In this document: piece by piece, positions 45,465 to 54,111 of the stretch
Layout of the letters: each line of letters starts with the position of its first letter
How positions within the stretch are numbered: the first letter of the stretch is position 1
Assembly (NCBI GenBank): GCA_963743785.1
Contig: CAVURD010000034.1
Span: forward strand, 310,001 to 374,000
Direction: 5' to 3'
DNA from: Bog-473 sp963743785
Lineage (GTDB): Bacteria > Actinomycetota > Acidimicrobiia > Acidimicrobiales > RAAP-2
DNA length: 64,000 nucleotides
The notes under the pieces: generated by a model
What the model was told of the DNA's origin: nothing
The model's input: the letters and a program-made list of their open reading frames with translations, nothing else
Databases searched by the model: none
Made by a program: the position numbers and the translations under genes

Positions 45465-46257
45465 TCAGCCCGGGCCGCCCCTCCCGAAGACCAGATCGAA
45501 GATGCCGTCGACCCCGGATCCGTGCAGGGTGAGCCCCCCGTCGACCACGATGTTCTGCCCGTTCACGAAGCGGGCCAGGTCCGAGCACAGGAAGACCACC
45601 ACGTCGGCGATGTCCTCGGGTTCGCCCACCCGGCCCACCGGCGTGTCCCGGACGAACCGCTCCTCCTGTCCCGGCATGAACTCGAACATGGGTGCGGTCA
45701 TGGAGGTGCGGATCATCCCCGGTGAGACGGCATTGACCCGGATGGAGGGGGCGTACTCCAACGCCGCCGACGCCGTCAGGGCAGCCACCGCGGCCTTGGA
45801 CGCGGCGTACGGCCCCTCCCCCGCCGCCGGTCGGGTGCCGCTGATCGACGCCGTCGAGACGATCGATCCGCCGCCGCCCTCGAGCAGGTGCGGGATGGCG
45901 GCCCGGAAGCCGGCGTAGACCCCCGTCAGGTTGACCCGGAGCACCCGGTCCCATTCGGCCGGCTCGCCCTCGTGCAAGCGGGAAAAGGAGCCGACGCCGG
46001 CGTTGTTGTAGAGAATGGACAGGCCGCCGAGCGCCGCCACCGCGGCATCCACCACCTCCTTCAATCCGTCGGGGTCGCCCACATCGACGGTGAAGCCCAC
46101 CCCGCCGATCTCCTCCGCCACCGCGCCGGCGGCGTCACCGTCCACGTCGAGCACGGCCACCTCGCGCCCCCTCTGCGGTCATCCGCCGGCACGTGGCCCG
46201 CCCGATGCCCGAACCGCCACCGGTGACGATGGCCCGACGTCCCTCAAGGAGCCCCAT
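45465..46257 (-). CDS. SDR family oxidoreductase, frameshifted near N-terminus
   Basis: ATG 46257 gives MGLLEGRRAIVTGGGSGIGR, the NAD-binding start. After EGAR the frame changes (one extra base near 46170) and resumes VAVLDVDGDAAGAVAEEIGG, YNNAGVGSF, Ser in STASISG, YAASKAAVAALT and NIVVDGGLTLHGS. Joined length is about 263 residues. It overlaps the thioesterase gene by 14 bp and is probably cotranscribed. The DVDGD acid after the second strand suggests NAD rather than NADP. Confidence 0.88.
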
Positions 46258-47194
46258 GGCGTTCCCCTTCGTGGTCCTGGTCGCCTCCGGCCGATCGCCG
46301 TCCCGCTCGCCGACGAGCCTTGTCCGCCCAGGGGGGAGCCTCGAAGACCAGCGGCACCTCCAGCTCCCGGATCAGCAGTTCCTGGGCCATGCTCTGGTAG
46401 AGCACGCCGTCGTCGCCGTACATGGTGGCCCGTATGGTGGACCGGCCGCCGGCATTGACCAGGGCCTGCAGGTCGAACAGGTTCCACTCGTCGGCCCGCC
46501 GGGGCCGGTGGAACCACACGGCGTGATCCAGGCTGGCGTCGGTATGGGTGCCCCAGGTGCCGAGGCTCAGCGGCCGAAAGGCGGCCCCGGTCATATCGGA
46601 CAGGTAGGCCAGGACGCAGGCGTGCAGCGCGGGGTCGTCGGGCAGGCGCTCCCGGGTGCGGAACCAGCAGCGGCGGGTCGACGCATAGGTCCCGTCGTCG
46701 CGCCGGGTGGTGGCTCCGAGCTCGCGGATGTCGAAGGGGAATGGAGCCTCGAATCCCTCGATCTGTTCGGGCCGCGGGACGTCGGGATCCATGGGCAACT
46801 GGTACTCGTCCCCCGGTTCGGTCTGGTGAAACGAGCACGTCATGCGGAAGGTGGTGCGGCCTTCCACCTCGGTGGTCACGTCCCTGGAGCTGAACGACCG
46901 GCCGTCGCGCACCCGCTCGACCCGGTGGGTGGCCGTTGACCCCGGCCGTGAGGGGCGCAGGAAGTACCCGTGCAGGGAGTGCACGTCGAGCCCCGGCGGC
47001 ACCGTGCGTGAGGCCGCGTGCAGCGCCTGCGCCACCACCATGCCGCCGAACGTGCGATCGCCACCCCACCAATCGGGGCTCTTCGTCGCGAACGTCTCCC
47101 GACCGTCGGACCCGGGCTCGACCTCTCGGGCGGTGATGGCCGCCACCAGCTCGGGCACCGTGCCCGACATGAACTCTGTTTCGTCGATCTCCAT
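46244..47194 (-). CDS. Acyl-CoA thioesterase II (TesB-like double hot-dog)
   Basis: This is a 316-residue TesB-family enzyme that hydrolyses acyl-CoA. WGGDRTFGGMVVAQALHAAS, LHGYFLRPSRPG, and the C-terminal SLDHAVWFHRPRRADEW (catalytic Asp) and LYQSMAQELLIRE (catalytic Gln) are visible. ATG 47194. It is followed by the SDR gene with a 14-bp overlap. Such a thioesterase may vent CoA esters when degradation stalls. Confidence 0.9.
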   Translation of the reverse strand: MEIDETEFMSGTVPELVAAITAREVEPGSDGRETFATKSPDWWGGDRTFGGMVVAQALHAASRTVPPGLDVHSLHGYFLRPSRPGSTATHRVERVRDGRSFSSRDVTTEVEGRTTFRMTCSFHQTEPGDEYQLPMDPDVPRPEQIEGFEAPFPFDIRELGATTRRDDGTYASTRRCWFRTRERLPDDPALHACVLAYLSDMTGAAFRPLSLGTWGTHTDASLDHAVWFHRPRRADEWNLFDLQALVNAGGRSTIRATMYGDDGVLYQSMAQELLIRELEVPLVFEAPPWADKARRRAGRRSAGGDQDHEGERHGAP

Positions 47195-47207
47195 CACGTC
47201 CGCACCG

Positions 47208-47711
47208 CTACGAGAGCACCACGTCAACGGCGAGGCCCGGGTCGACCAGGTCGACGCAGGCATTGTCCTCGGCGTAGCGCAGGCCTTGCACATTGAAGAG
47301 CCGCACCTCGGGCGCCGAGACCGGGAACGGGCCCCAGTGCCAGGTCCCCCGGCCGAGCACCAGTGGCTCGAGCGGCTCCAGCCGGAACACCCGAATGGCG
47401 GCGGCGTCGTCCGGTGCGGAGAAATCCACCGAGGCGGGAGCCACGGCGATCACCGCCGGCACGTCAAGGGACATCACCGTCTGGGTGTGGGTGTCGTGCC
47501 GGAAGAGCATTTCGCAGCGCAACCCGTCCGCGGTCGCCGGAACCTCGGACCGGGCGTGGCCGATCAGGTTGACATGGACGTCGTCCCAGGCGAAGGAGAG
47601 CCGGTGCTCCCCGTCCCGGGGGTCGGTATCGGCCACCGGGAGCCAGCCGAAAGGCGCCCAGGCCGCCTCCGACAGCGGCTCGGGGCCGACCTTTCGCCGC
47701 TGCTCGGACAC
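47208..47711 (-). CDS. Ureidoglycolate lyase-like (AllA) cupin-fold protein
   Basis: GTG 47711 gives a 167-residue protein. The family pattern PLSEAAWAPFGWLPV at the start, LFRHDTHTQTVMSLD and GTWHWGPFPV in the core match the AllA family, which releases glyoxylate and urea from ureidoglycolate. No other allantoin or purine gene is nearby, so the activity may be different here. It is 13 bp upstream of the thioesterase gene in the same direction and divergent from the cupin and 2-hydroxyacid dehydrogenase genes across operator site 6. Confidence 0.7.
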   Translation of the reverse strand: MSEQRRKVGPEPLSEAAWAPFGWLPVADTDPRDGEHRLSFAWDDVHVNLIGHARSEVPATADGLRCEMLFRHDTHTQTVMSLDVPAVIAVAPASVDFSAPDDAAAIRVFRLEPLEPLVLGRGTWHWGPFPVSAPEVRLFNVQGLRYAEDNACVDLVDPGLAVDVVLS

Positions 47712-47768
47712 GCGCTTCCTCTCGTTCCTCGTTGACCTCGGACACCGCACGACGCCGGGGATCTAACC

Positions 47769-47782
47769 TGACGCCCGAGTCA
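47769..47782. promoter_or_regulatory. Palindromic operator TGAC-N6-GTCA (site 6)
   Basis: TGAC GCCCGA GTCA, extended to CTGAC/GTCAG, lies in the 98-bp divergent gap. It is 57 bp from the AllA-like start and 27 bp from the cupin start. Confidence 0.75.
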
Positions 47783-47809
47783 GTCTACGGAACGGGAGAG
47801 GTCGCCAAC

Positions 47810-48193
47810 ATGGACGTGCGCAGCATTGAGGCCAAGGCGCCGATCGTCGAGCACAACGGCACGGTGCCGGTGTGGTGGATGATCGAGTCGCGTGAGTTCA
47901 AGGACATCACCGACGGGGGCTATCTGGAGCTGGTGAACGAATTCGAGGTACCCGGCGGCGGGCTGGTCGACCCGCACTCCCATCCCACCCACGAGTTCTA
48001 TTACGTGATGAACGGCCGGGGCGTCATGACCATCGACGGCGAGGACCGTGACATCGCCCAGGGCGACCTGGTCTACATCCCACCGGACAAGGTCCACTCC
48101 CTGCGCCCGGTCAGCGACCACGCCCCCATCCACTGCTTCTGCTTCGCCATCGGCGTGAAGGGCGCGGGCGAGATCAACTACACGACCCACTGA
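47810..48193 (+). CDS. Cupin domain protein
   Basis: This is a 127-residue single cupin. Motif 1 reads DPHSHPTHEFYYVMNG with the three metal ligands His, His and Glu; motif 2 holds GDLVYIPPDKVHSLRP with the fourth His. ATG 47810 follows GGGAGAGG. It is immediately followed by the 2-hydroxyacid dehydrogenase. The substrate is unknown; a sugar-acid or ureido compound would fit the neighbours. Confidence 0.88.
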   Translation: MDVRSIEAKAPIVEHNGTVPVWWMIESREFKDITDGGYLELVNEFEVPGGGLVDPHSHPTHEFYYVMNGRGVMTIDGEDRDIAQGDLVYIPPDKVHSLRPVSDHAPIHCFCFAIGVKGAGEINYTTH

Positions 48194-49147
48194 GTGGCCC
48201 GCGTCCTGGTCACCCGCCGCCTGACCGACGGCGGCACCGATCCCCTGGTCCGGGCCGGTCACGACATCGTCGGCCCGACCGCCGACGGCTCCGCCCTGAC
48301 GGCCCAGGAGCTCCGCGACGGCGCAGCCGCCAACGATGGCATCGTCTGCCACCTGACCGACCGCATCGATGCCGACGTGCTCCGGGCCGGGCGGGGCGGC
48401 GGCCGGCTGCGCGTCGTCGGCACCGCTTCCGTGGGCTACGACAACATCGACGTCCCGACCGCCCGGGAGCTGGGGATCGCCGTCTGCAACACCCCCGGCG
48501 TGCTCGATGCGACCACGGCCGACCTGGCCTTCCTCCTCATCCTGGCCGCCACCCGTGGCACGACCGGGGCCGAGGACGATCTCCGGCACGGGCGCTGGAC
48601 CGGCTGGGGTTTCGACACCCATCTGGCCCGCGACGTCAACGGGGCCACGCTCGGCCTGGTGGGCTACGGCCGCATTGCCCGGGCCGTGGCCGCCCGGGCC
48701 GCCGGGTTCGACATGGAGGTCCTCCACACCACCCGCACCGACACCGGACTGCCGGGCTTCGTCCCCAGCCTGGGCGACCTGCTCGAGCGGTCCGACATCG
48801 TCAGCCTGCACGTGCCGCTGACCGAGTCCACCCACCATCTCATCGGCGCGGCGGAACTCGCCCGCATGAAGCCGACCGCCGTCATCATCAACACGGCCCG
48901 GGGCCCCGTGCTCGATGAGGACGCACTGGTCGATGCCCTCGAAGGCGGCGCCATTTTCGGCGCCGGGCTCGACGTCTTCGAGGGCGAGCCACAGGTCAAT
49001 CCCCGCCTCCTCACCGCGCCCCGCACCACCCTGCTGCCCCATATCGGCAGCGCCACCATCGGCACGCGTACCCGCATGGCCCAGCTGGCCTGCCAGGGCG
49101 TGACCGATGTCCTGGCCGGCCGCACGCCGCCGAATCTGGTGATCTGA
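48194..49147 (+). CDS. D-isomer-specific 2-hydroxyacid dehydrogenase (glyoxylate reductase-like)
   Basis: This is a 317-residue NAD(P)-dependent enzyme. GLVGYGRIARAVAARAAGFD binds the nucleotide; INTARGPVLDEDALVDAL, the Glu in DVFEGEPQVNP and the catalytic His in LLPHIGSATIGTR follow. GTG 48194 starts directly after the cupin stop codon, so translation is coupled. With the AllA-like enzyme across the operator, glyoxylate is a plausible substrate; this is inference from context. Confidence 0.9.
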   Translation: MARVLVTRRLTDGGTDPLVRAGHDIVGPTADGSALTAQELRDGAAANDGIVCHLTDRIDADVLRAGRGGGRLRVVGTASVGYDNIDVPTARELGIAVCNTPGVLDATTADLAFLLILAATRGTTGAEDDLRHGRWTGWGFDTHLARDVNGATLGLVGYGRIARAVAARAAGFDMEVLHTTRTDTGLPGFVPSLGDLLERSDIVSLHVPLTESTHHLIGAAELARMKPTAVIINTARGPVLDEDALVDALEGGAIFGAGLDVFEGEPQVNPRLLTAPRTTLLPHIGSATIGTRTRMAQLACQGVTDVLAGRTPPNLVI

Positions 49148-49203
49148 ATAGGCAACCCGTCCCGGGATCCGCGCCGCCGACGCCTCGGTCCGGCGTCGCG
49201 GCC

Positions 49204-49869
49204 CTAACGAGAGGCGGGTGGGCTGGTCGGTCGACGGCGCCAGGTGTCGAGACAGCCGGGTGAGCAAAAGAGGGCCACACCACTGTGTCCATCGTCAGCG
49301 GTCGCCTCAGCCGTCGCATCGGTCATCGGAAGGCCACAGATGGGATCGAAGTGGCGGGCGGTCCCCGGGTTCGCCATGCCGATGCTGGAGGTCGGGACCG
49401 GCCTCTCGACGCCGCGCAGCGAGATGTCCTTGTGCTCGAGGACGACCCCCCACCGGGGCAGCTCTTCCATTACGGACGGGGCAGCCAACGCCTCACCGCC
49501 GTGGGCCAGATCACACAGCCGTGCGGCGACGTTGACGCAGTGCCCGATGTAGTCGTCACCCTCCATCAAGATCACGTCGCCCGAGGTGATGCCCGAGCGT
49601 ATGGAGACCGTCTGCACCGGGCCCGAGACCTCGCACACGACATGGTGCAGTTCGAGGATGGTGGCGAGCAGCGGCCGGGTCTCGACACACACGAGCATGA
49701 CGCCGTCACCCAGCCATTTGGCGATGCGCACACCCCGTCGAGAGCAGATGTCACGGAGGAGCGCCCGGAACGCCGTGAGGATATCGACGGCATGTTCGTC
49801 CCCTTCGTGTTCGGTCAGGGCGGTGAAGCCCGAGACATCGACGAAGGCGAAGCTGCGATGGACTCGCAC
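49204..49869 (-). CDS. Class III adenylate/guanylate cyclase with C-terminal Cys metal-binding domain
   Basis: This is a 221-residue protein. The cyclase domain (1-150) begins FAFVDVSGFTALTEHEGD with the first metal Asp; WLGDGVMLVC has the second; NVAARLCDLAHGG has the transition-state residues, so it looks active. The last 45 residues contain FDPICGLPMTD and ALFCSPGCLDTWRRRP, a YHS/TRASH-like treble-clef with four cysteines or so. This would allow metal sensing. GTG 49869. It lies beside the nickel and hydrogenase maturation genes. Confidence 0.83.
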   Translation of the reverse strand: MRVHRSFAFVDVSGFTALTEHEGDEHAVDILTAFRALLRDICSRRGVRIAKWLGDGVMLVCVETRPLLATILELHHVVCEVSGPVQTVSIRSGITSGDVILMEGDDYIGHCVNVAARLCDLAHGGEALAAPSVMEELPRWGVVLEHKDISLRGVERPVPTSSIGMANPGTARHFDPICGLPMTDATAEATADDGHSGVALFCSPGCLDTWRRRPTSPPASR

Positions 49870-49970
49870 CGGACGATCGTGACACGGCGGTGGAGCAACG
49901 TCCCAATCGGGACGTCAATGATGTGCCGGAACAGAGTGAGCTCGATCTCGGCCGACGAGTGTCGGGCCGG

Positions 49971-50755
49971 CTAGCCGGTCAACCAAGAGCACCACTCGTC
50001 GACCCCTTCGCCGGTGCGTGCGCTGGCATGGATCACATACGCCGAGGGATTGACCGACTTCAGGTTGGACAAAAAGGTGTCGAGGTCAAAATCAAGGTGC
50101 GGCAGGAGATCGATCTTGTTCACCACGACCACCTCGGCGGCGCGGAACATCACGGGGTACTTGAGGGGCTTCTCCTCGCCTTCGGTGATCGCATATACCA
50201 TCGCCCTGGCCTGCTCTCCCACCCGGAATTCGGCGGGACAGACGAGGTTTCCCACGTTCTCGATCACGAGGAGCTCGAGATTGTCAAGAGGTAACCGGCT
50301 CAAGCCCGACCGCACCATCACGGCATCGAGGTGACACTCACCGCCGAACCGGCGCTGGTATTGACGACGGAGATGGACGGTGGCTCCTACGCCTTCGAGC
50401 TCATCGGCATCGAGGCTGGTGGCGATGTCCCCCTCCAGGATCCCGATCCGAACCGTGCCCCCGAGACGCACCAGCGTCCGCTTGAGCAGGGTCGTTTTGC
50501 CTGCGCCGGGTGACGACATCAGGTTGACGGCTCTGATCCCGGCCGCCGCCAGGTCGCGGCCATTCGCATCGGCCACCCGGTCGTTTTCGGAAAGGAGATT
50601 CTCCAGAATGGTGACCCTGTTCGTCCCGGTCTCGGCATAGCCGGAGTGGTCGCCCACATCGTGGTAGTGATCATGACTGCGGGTTGTGATAGATGGTCAT
50701 CGTCCGCTTCATGAAAATGCGAAATGCCGTCTTCGTGCAGGTGAATTCGACCCAT
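49971..50755 (-). CDS. hypB: Hydrogenase nickel incorporation GTPase HypB, frameshifted
   Basis: HypB is the GTPase that delivers nickel to the hydrogenase large subunit with HypA. ATG 50755 starts MGRIHLHEDGISHFHEAD, a His-rich nickel-binding leader. The frame is lost after HLSQPAV and resumes as HDHYHDVGDHSGYAETGTNR near 50675. The P-loop NLMSSPGAGKTTLLKRT, GILEGDIATSLDADEL, VIENVGNLVCPAEF and VVVNKIDLLPHL are diagnostic. Joined length is about 261 residues. It starts 3 bp downstream of the hypA stop. Confidence 0.92.
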
Positions 50756-50758
50756 TGT

Positions 50759-51097
50759 CTAGACCTCCGCAACGTCCATCGAAACAATGAGGAATTCTTC
50801 GCCCGTGAGGAGTTTCACCTCGAAGCTACCGCAGACACCGCAGACTAAGATGGGCATGTCCAGCGTGGTCTCGGCGGCGCACTCGTTGCAGCTCACCGTG
50901 GCTGGGACCTGCTCGATCGCGAATTCTGCGCCCTTGAGATCAGTGGATTCGGTCAGCATCTCCCAACCGAACTGCAGCGCGTCCGGCACCACTTGCCGAA
51001 GATGGCCGATCCGAACCGTAACCTTCTTTACCGCACGTCCGTCGGCATGCTTCATGGTGGTCCCGACTATGGCATCGCAAAGAGAAAGCTCATGCAC
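50759..51097 (-). CDS. hypA: Hydrogenase nickel insertion protein HypA
   Basis: This is a 112-residue protein. The N-terminus MHELSLCDAIV holds the nickel-binding His2-Glu3. The zinc site is formed by CNEC and CGVC, about 15 residues apart, near residues 70-90. GTG 51097 is the start. It forms an operon NiCoT-hypA-hypB, with a 74-bp gap after NiCoT. Confidence 0.94.
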   Translation of the reverse strand: MHELSLCDAIVGTTMKHADGRAVKKVTVRIGHLRQVVPDALQFGWEMLTESTDLKGAEFAIEQVPATVSCNECAAETTLDMPILVCGVCGSFEVKLLTGEEFLIVSMDVAEV

Positions 51098-51171
51098 AGG
51101 CTGACACTCCGTTCGCAGCTTACGACCTGAGGAGTCGGCAAACTCGGGTCAGGCCGAGGTCGCCGCCCTTT

Positions 51172-52233
51172 TCATTTGCCGGCGCCCACTCCCTCGGGTG
51201 CGAGGACCCGCTCTTGTGCCATCTTGTGATCCCACTTCTTTTCGATCTGACCGAAGTGCCAGATGGCCAGGGCCACCACCCAGGTGACGACGAAGAAGCC
51301 GACGATCACGAAGCCGGCCGTGTTGATGTTGAAGTGTTCGATGAACGACCACACCGGCCCGCCGAGATGGCTGTCCTGCGCCAGCAATCCAACGAGCTCA
51401 ACCGTGCCGACAAAGAGCGCCACGAAGATGGAGAGTCCCGTGATGGTCAGGTTGTAGTACACCTTGCGGATGGGTCGGGCGAAGGCCCAGTCGTAGGCGA
51501 AATTCATGAAGCAGCCGTCGATCGTGTCGAACAGGCTCATCCCGGCCGCGAAGAGGATCGGCAGCGAGAGGATGGCGTAGAAAGGGAGCCCGCCCACGAC
51601 GGCCGTTCCGGCCAGGACGAGGAGGGCGACCTCGGTGGCGGTGTCGAACCCGAGGCCGAAGAGCACGCCGATGGGATACATCTTCCATGGAGCGTCGATC
51701 CGACGCCCTAAGCCGCCCAGGAACCGGTTCATGAAGCCCCGGTTGTTCAGTTGCCGCTCCATTTCTTCGTCGTCGTAGCGACCCGATCGCATCTCCTTGA
51801 AGACCCTCATGATCCCGAACAGCACGACGATGTTGAGGGCGGCAATGAGATAAAGGAAGAGCCCCGATATCGATGTGCCGATGATGGTGGTCGTGTGCTG
51901 CAGCGCCGAACTGCCGTTCTGCACCTGGTGGTCGAGGCTCCGGATGCCGAAATTCAGCAGGACCGCCAACGCGAAGACGACCGACGAATGGCCGAGGGAG
52001 AAGTAGAACCCCACGCTGAGGGGTCGCTGGCCATCGCTGATGAGCTTGCGGGTGGTGTTGTCAATGGCCGCAATGTGGTCGGCGTCAAAGGCGTGCCGTA
52101 CGCCGAGCGTGTACGCCAGCACGCCGGTGCCCACGCCGAAGAGCTCCGTCCTGTTGATGTGGTAATGACCGCGCAGCGCAGCGGCCAGCAGGCCCCACCC
52201 GAGAACGTGCAGGCCCAGGATGAACAGCGCCAT
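51172..52233 (-). CDS. Nickel/cobalt permease (NiCoT family, HoxN/NixA-like)
   Basis: This is a 353-residue high-affinity nickel importer with about eight helices. The signature RHAFDADHIAAIDNTTRKL in helix 2, FYFSLGHSSVVFALA and LFGLGFDTATEVALL identify the family. The first start is ATG 52233, but in-frame codons upstream (SRLARIRSGLSPREWARIGA) look like the family's cytosolic leader and reach a stop without a start codon, so another indel near 52300 is possible. It supplies nickel for the hydrogenase. Confidence 0.92.
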   Translation of the reverse strand: MALFILGLHVLGWGLLAAALRGHYHINRTELFGVGTGVLAYTLGVRHAFDADHIAAIDNTTRKLISDGQRPLSVGFYFSLGHSSVVFALAVLLNFGIRSLDHQVQNGSSALQHTTTIIGTSISGLFLYLIAALNIVVLFGIMRVFKEMRSGRYDDEEMERQLNNRGFMNRFLGGLGRRIDAPWKMYPIGVLFGLGFDTATEVALLVLAGTAVVGGLPFYAILSLPILFAAGMSLFDTIDGCFMNFAYDWAFARPIRKVYYNLTITGLSIFVALFVGTVELVGLLAQDSHLGGPVWSFIEHFNINTAGFVIVGFFVVTWVVALAIWHFGQIEKKWDHKMAQERVLAPEGVGAGK

Positions 52234-52395
52234 CGCACCGATGCGGGCCCATTCCCGCGGGGACAGGCCGGACCGGATCCGGGCCAGGCGAGACGGCAGG
52301 GTCGTGCCGGGCGCAGCCCTCCGTCACGAAGTCCGCCCCCACCCCAGGTCCGCCTCCACCTAGCCCACCACGGAATTTAAGCTACCCACGAATCA

Positions 52396-52420
52396 GTTGC
52401 AATAAGGAATAGGTTGCGAT
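52396..52420. promoter_or_regulatory. Direct repeat GTTGCRAT, candidate nickel/Fur-family operator
   Basis: GTTGCAAT (52396-52403) and GTTGCGAT (52413-52420) are 17 bp apart in the 270-bp gap between the divergent nickel permease and Fur-family genes. TTGCAA half-sites are known in the Nur box of Streptomyces, there with 5-bp spacing, so the match is only partial. Confidence 0.45.
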
Positions 52421-52503
52421 TGGGTGGCAGGGCGCGCCGAACGCCGCGCTTCCGGACGCCCGGAGGAGCCGGCGAGCCTGGACGTCCAGCGTAGAATGAC
52501 GAG

Positions 52504-53003
52504 GTGAGCAAACCTGAGGGTCCGGCGATTGCCGGACCGGGCGACGCCACCACGGTCGAGGGCGTGTTGGACCTCGTGCGACAACAAGGTGGCCGGGTGA
52601 CGTCATCACGCCGGCTGCTCCTGCGTGCCCTTTTCGACTCCAAGGATCACCACACCGCCGAAGAGTTGGCCGCCGAGGTGCAGCAGCAGTCGCCGGACAT
52701 CCACCTGTCCACCATCTACCGGAACCTTGATGAGCTCGAGCGTCTGGGCGTGATCGTCCACAGTCACCTGGGCCATGGGCCTGCGACGTACACGTCGCTG
52801 CATCAGCGCACGGGCACTTCGTGTATGAGGAGTGCGGACAGATGATTGAGGCACCGGACAACTCTTCGCGAGCCTGGCCAAAGTGGCCAGGACGCAGTTC
52901 GACTTCACCATCGACCCCCACCACTTCGCCATGCTCGGGCGCTGTGCCAATTGCAGTGGGCGGGGCGACCGGAGGCACCTACGCTGCGTCAGAGAGGCGA
53001 TAA
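52504..53003 (+). CDS. Fur-family transcriptional regulator (Nur/Zur type), two frameshifts
   Basis: The DNA-binding half is intact: VLDLVRQQGGRVTSSRRLLL and DIHLSTIYRNLDELERLGVI. After YTSLHQR the frame is lost. It resumes AHGHFVYEECGQMIEAPDN (shift near 52808), then LFASLAKVARTQFDFTIDPH (shift near 52860), HHFAMLGRCANC. Both shifts look like one-base deletions. The first Cys of the usual CxxC is Tyr as read. Nearby nickel genes suggest a nickel-responsive (Nur-like) role. The exact 3' end is uncertain. Confidence 0.78.
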
Positions 53004-53127
53004 CACACGGCGCACCCCGAGCAACAATTAGGAATATCGGGAGCGGGAATGGATGCCCCTGCAATGGACAGCACATCGTGACGGCAGGTGACTTCTGCCT
53101 GAGGCGCTGCTCGGGGCCATTATCGAG

Positions 53128-54013
53128 ATGTCAGACGACGCCATCTTCACCTGTGATGTCGGTGGGAGGATCGTCACGTGGAGCATCACGGCGGAGAGGC
53201 TGTTCGGGCGCTCAGCCAATGAGGTGATGGATGGCCCACTCGACGTCCTCTTTCCCAGATCACCTCAGCGAGGAAGTGCAAATCGTCATCGCTGCGGCTT
53301 TGGCTGGAGATCGGATCAGGCACTTCGAAACCGAGGCCCTCCGCCCCGACGGCATGCCCCAGCCCGTCTCGATCTCGCTCTGCCCGGTGCTCGACGAGGG
53401 CGGGTCCGCGGTTGGCTCGGTTGTCATCGTCCGGGATGTCACCGAGCAGCACCTGGCCCAGGCGACGCTGGCTGAAGTGGATGCTCGCATGGTGGAAGGC
53501 GAAAACCTGGCGCACATCGGGAGCTGGCTCTGGGATCTGCGGACGGGCGCAGTGCAATGGAGCGCCGAATTCCACCGGATTCACGGCGTCGATCCGGTGG
53601 AATTCGACGGCACCTTCGAGTCGTATCTCGCATTAGTACACCCGGACGACCGCGATCTCCTCCGTGCCGCCATGATGGAGTCGGTTGATTCGGGACGGCA
53701 ATTCAACGGCGAGTACCGGGTCATCGGTTCTCACGGAGGCGAACATGTGGTCCAGGTCCGGGCCCAGCCCACTTTCGGGTCCGCCGGAACAGCGGTGGGA
53801 CTACGAGGAATCGGTCAGGACGTCACCGGCGGGTCCTCAACCCCGTCAATCGGGACCAACCAGGCTCCTGACCTTGGCCACCAGGTCGCCGCCCGTCGGG
53901 CATGGCGTGCTCACCCTCGACCATGGTTGCCAACTGCCGAAGGGTGCTTCCCACCTGGGCCCGTCCTGATTCGACCACCTCGGCGAACTCGTCGGTCCCC
54001 AGAAGGGCGGTGA
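53128..54013 (+). CDS. Double PAS-domain sensory protein, frameshifted
   Basis: The first frame gives MSDDAIFTCDVGGRIVTWSI and AERLFGRSANEVMDG, a PAS domain. The second frame, entered near 53255, resumes DHLSEEVQIVIAAALAGDRI, then VIVRDVTEQHL and a second PAS_3 domain (GSWLWDLRTGAVQWSAEFHR, LVHPDDRDLLRAAM). No histidine kinase, GGDEF or other output domain is visible. The frame then runs over the convergent small gene to 54013, so the real stop is probably near 53870 in another frame. An upstream ATG at 53049 with GGGAG is a possible true start. Perhaps a redox or ligand sensor for the hydrogenase locus. Confidence 0.68.
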
Positions 54014-54101
54014 CGGATCGACCGAGCTCGTCGAGCTCCTTGCCTCCGGTCTTGGCACCGATGACATAGCCGACCACCAGGGCCATCAGTACATTCTTCA
54101 T
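53846..54101 (-). CDS. Small membrane-anchored protein (YtxH-like), frameshift near 3' end
   Basis: ATG 54101 gives MKNVLMALVVGYVIGAKTGG, a glycine-rich hydrophobic helix, then ELDELGRSVTALLGTDEFAE and a helix ending GEHAMPDG. A one-base shift restores GDLVAKVRSLVGPD and the stop at 53846. The same pattern (GYVxGxxxG, then an acidic helix) is found in the small protein at 62972 inside the hydrogenase operon. About 84 residues. AGGAGGTCCG precedes the start. Function unknown. Confidence 0.7.
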
Positions 54102-54111
54102 CGGACCTCCT

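Noticed and set aside
47780..49267. Minus-strand open frame of 495 codons
   Set aside because: Antisense to the cupin and 2-hydroxyacid dehydrogenase genes, both of which have clear motifs.
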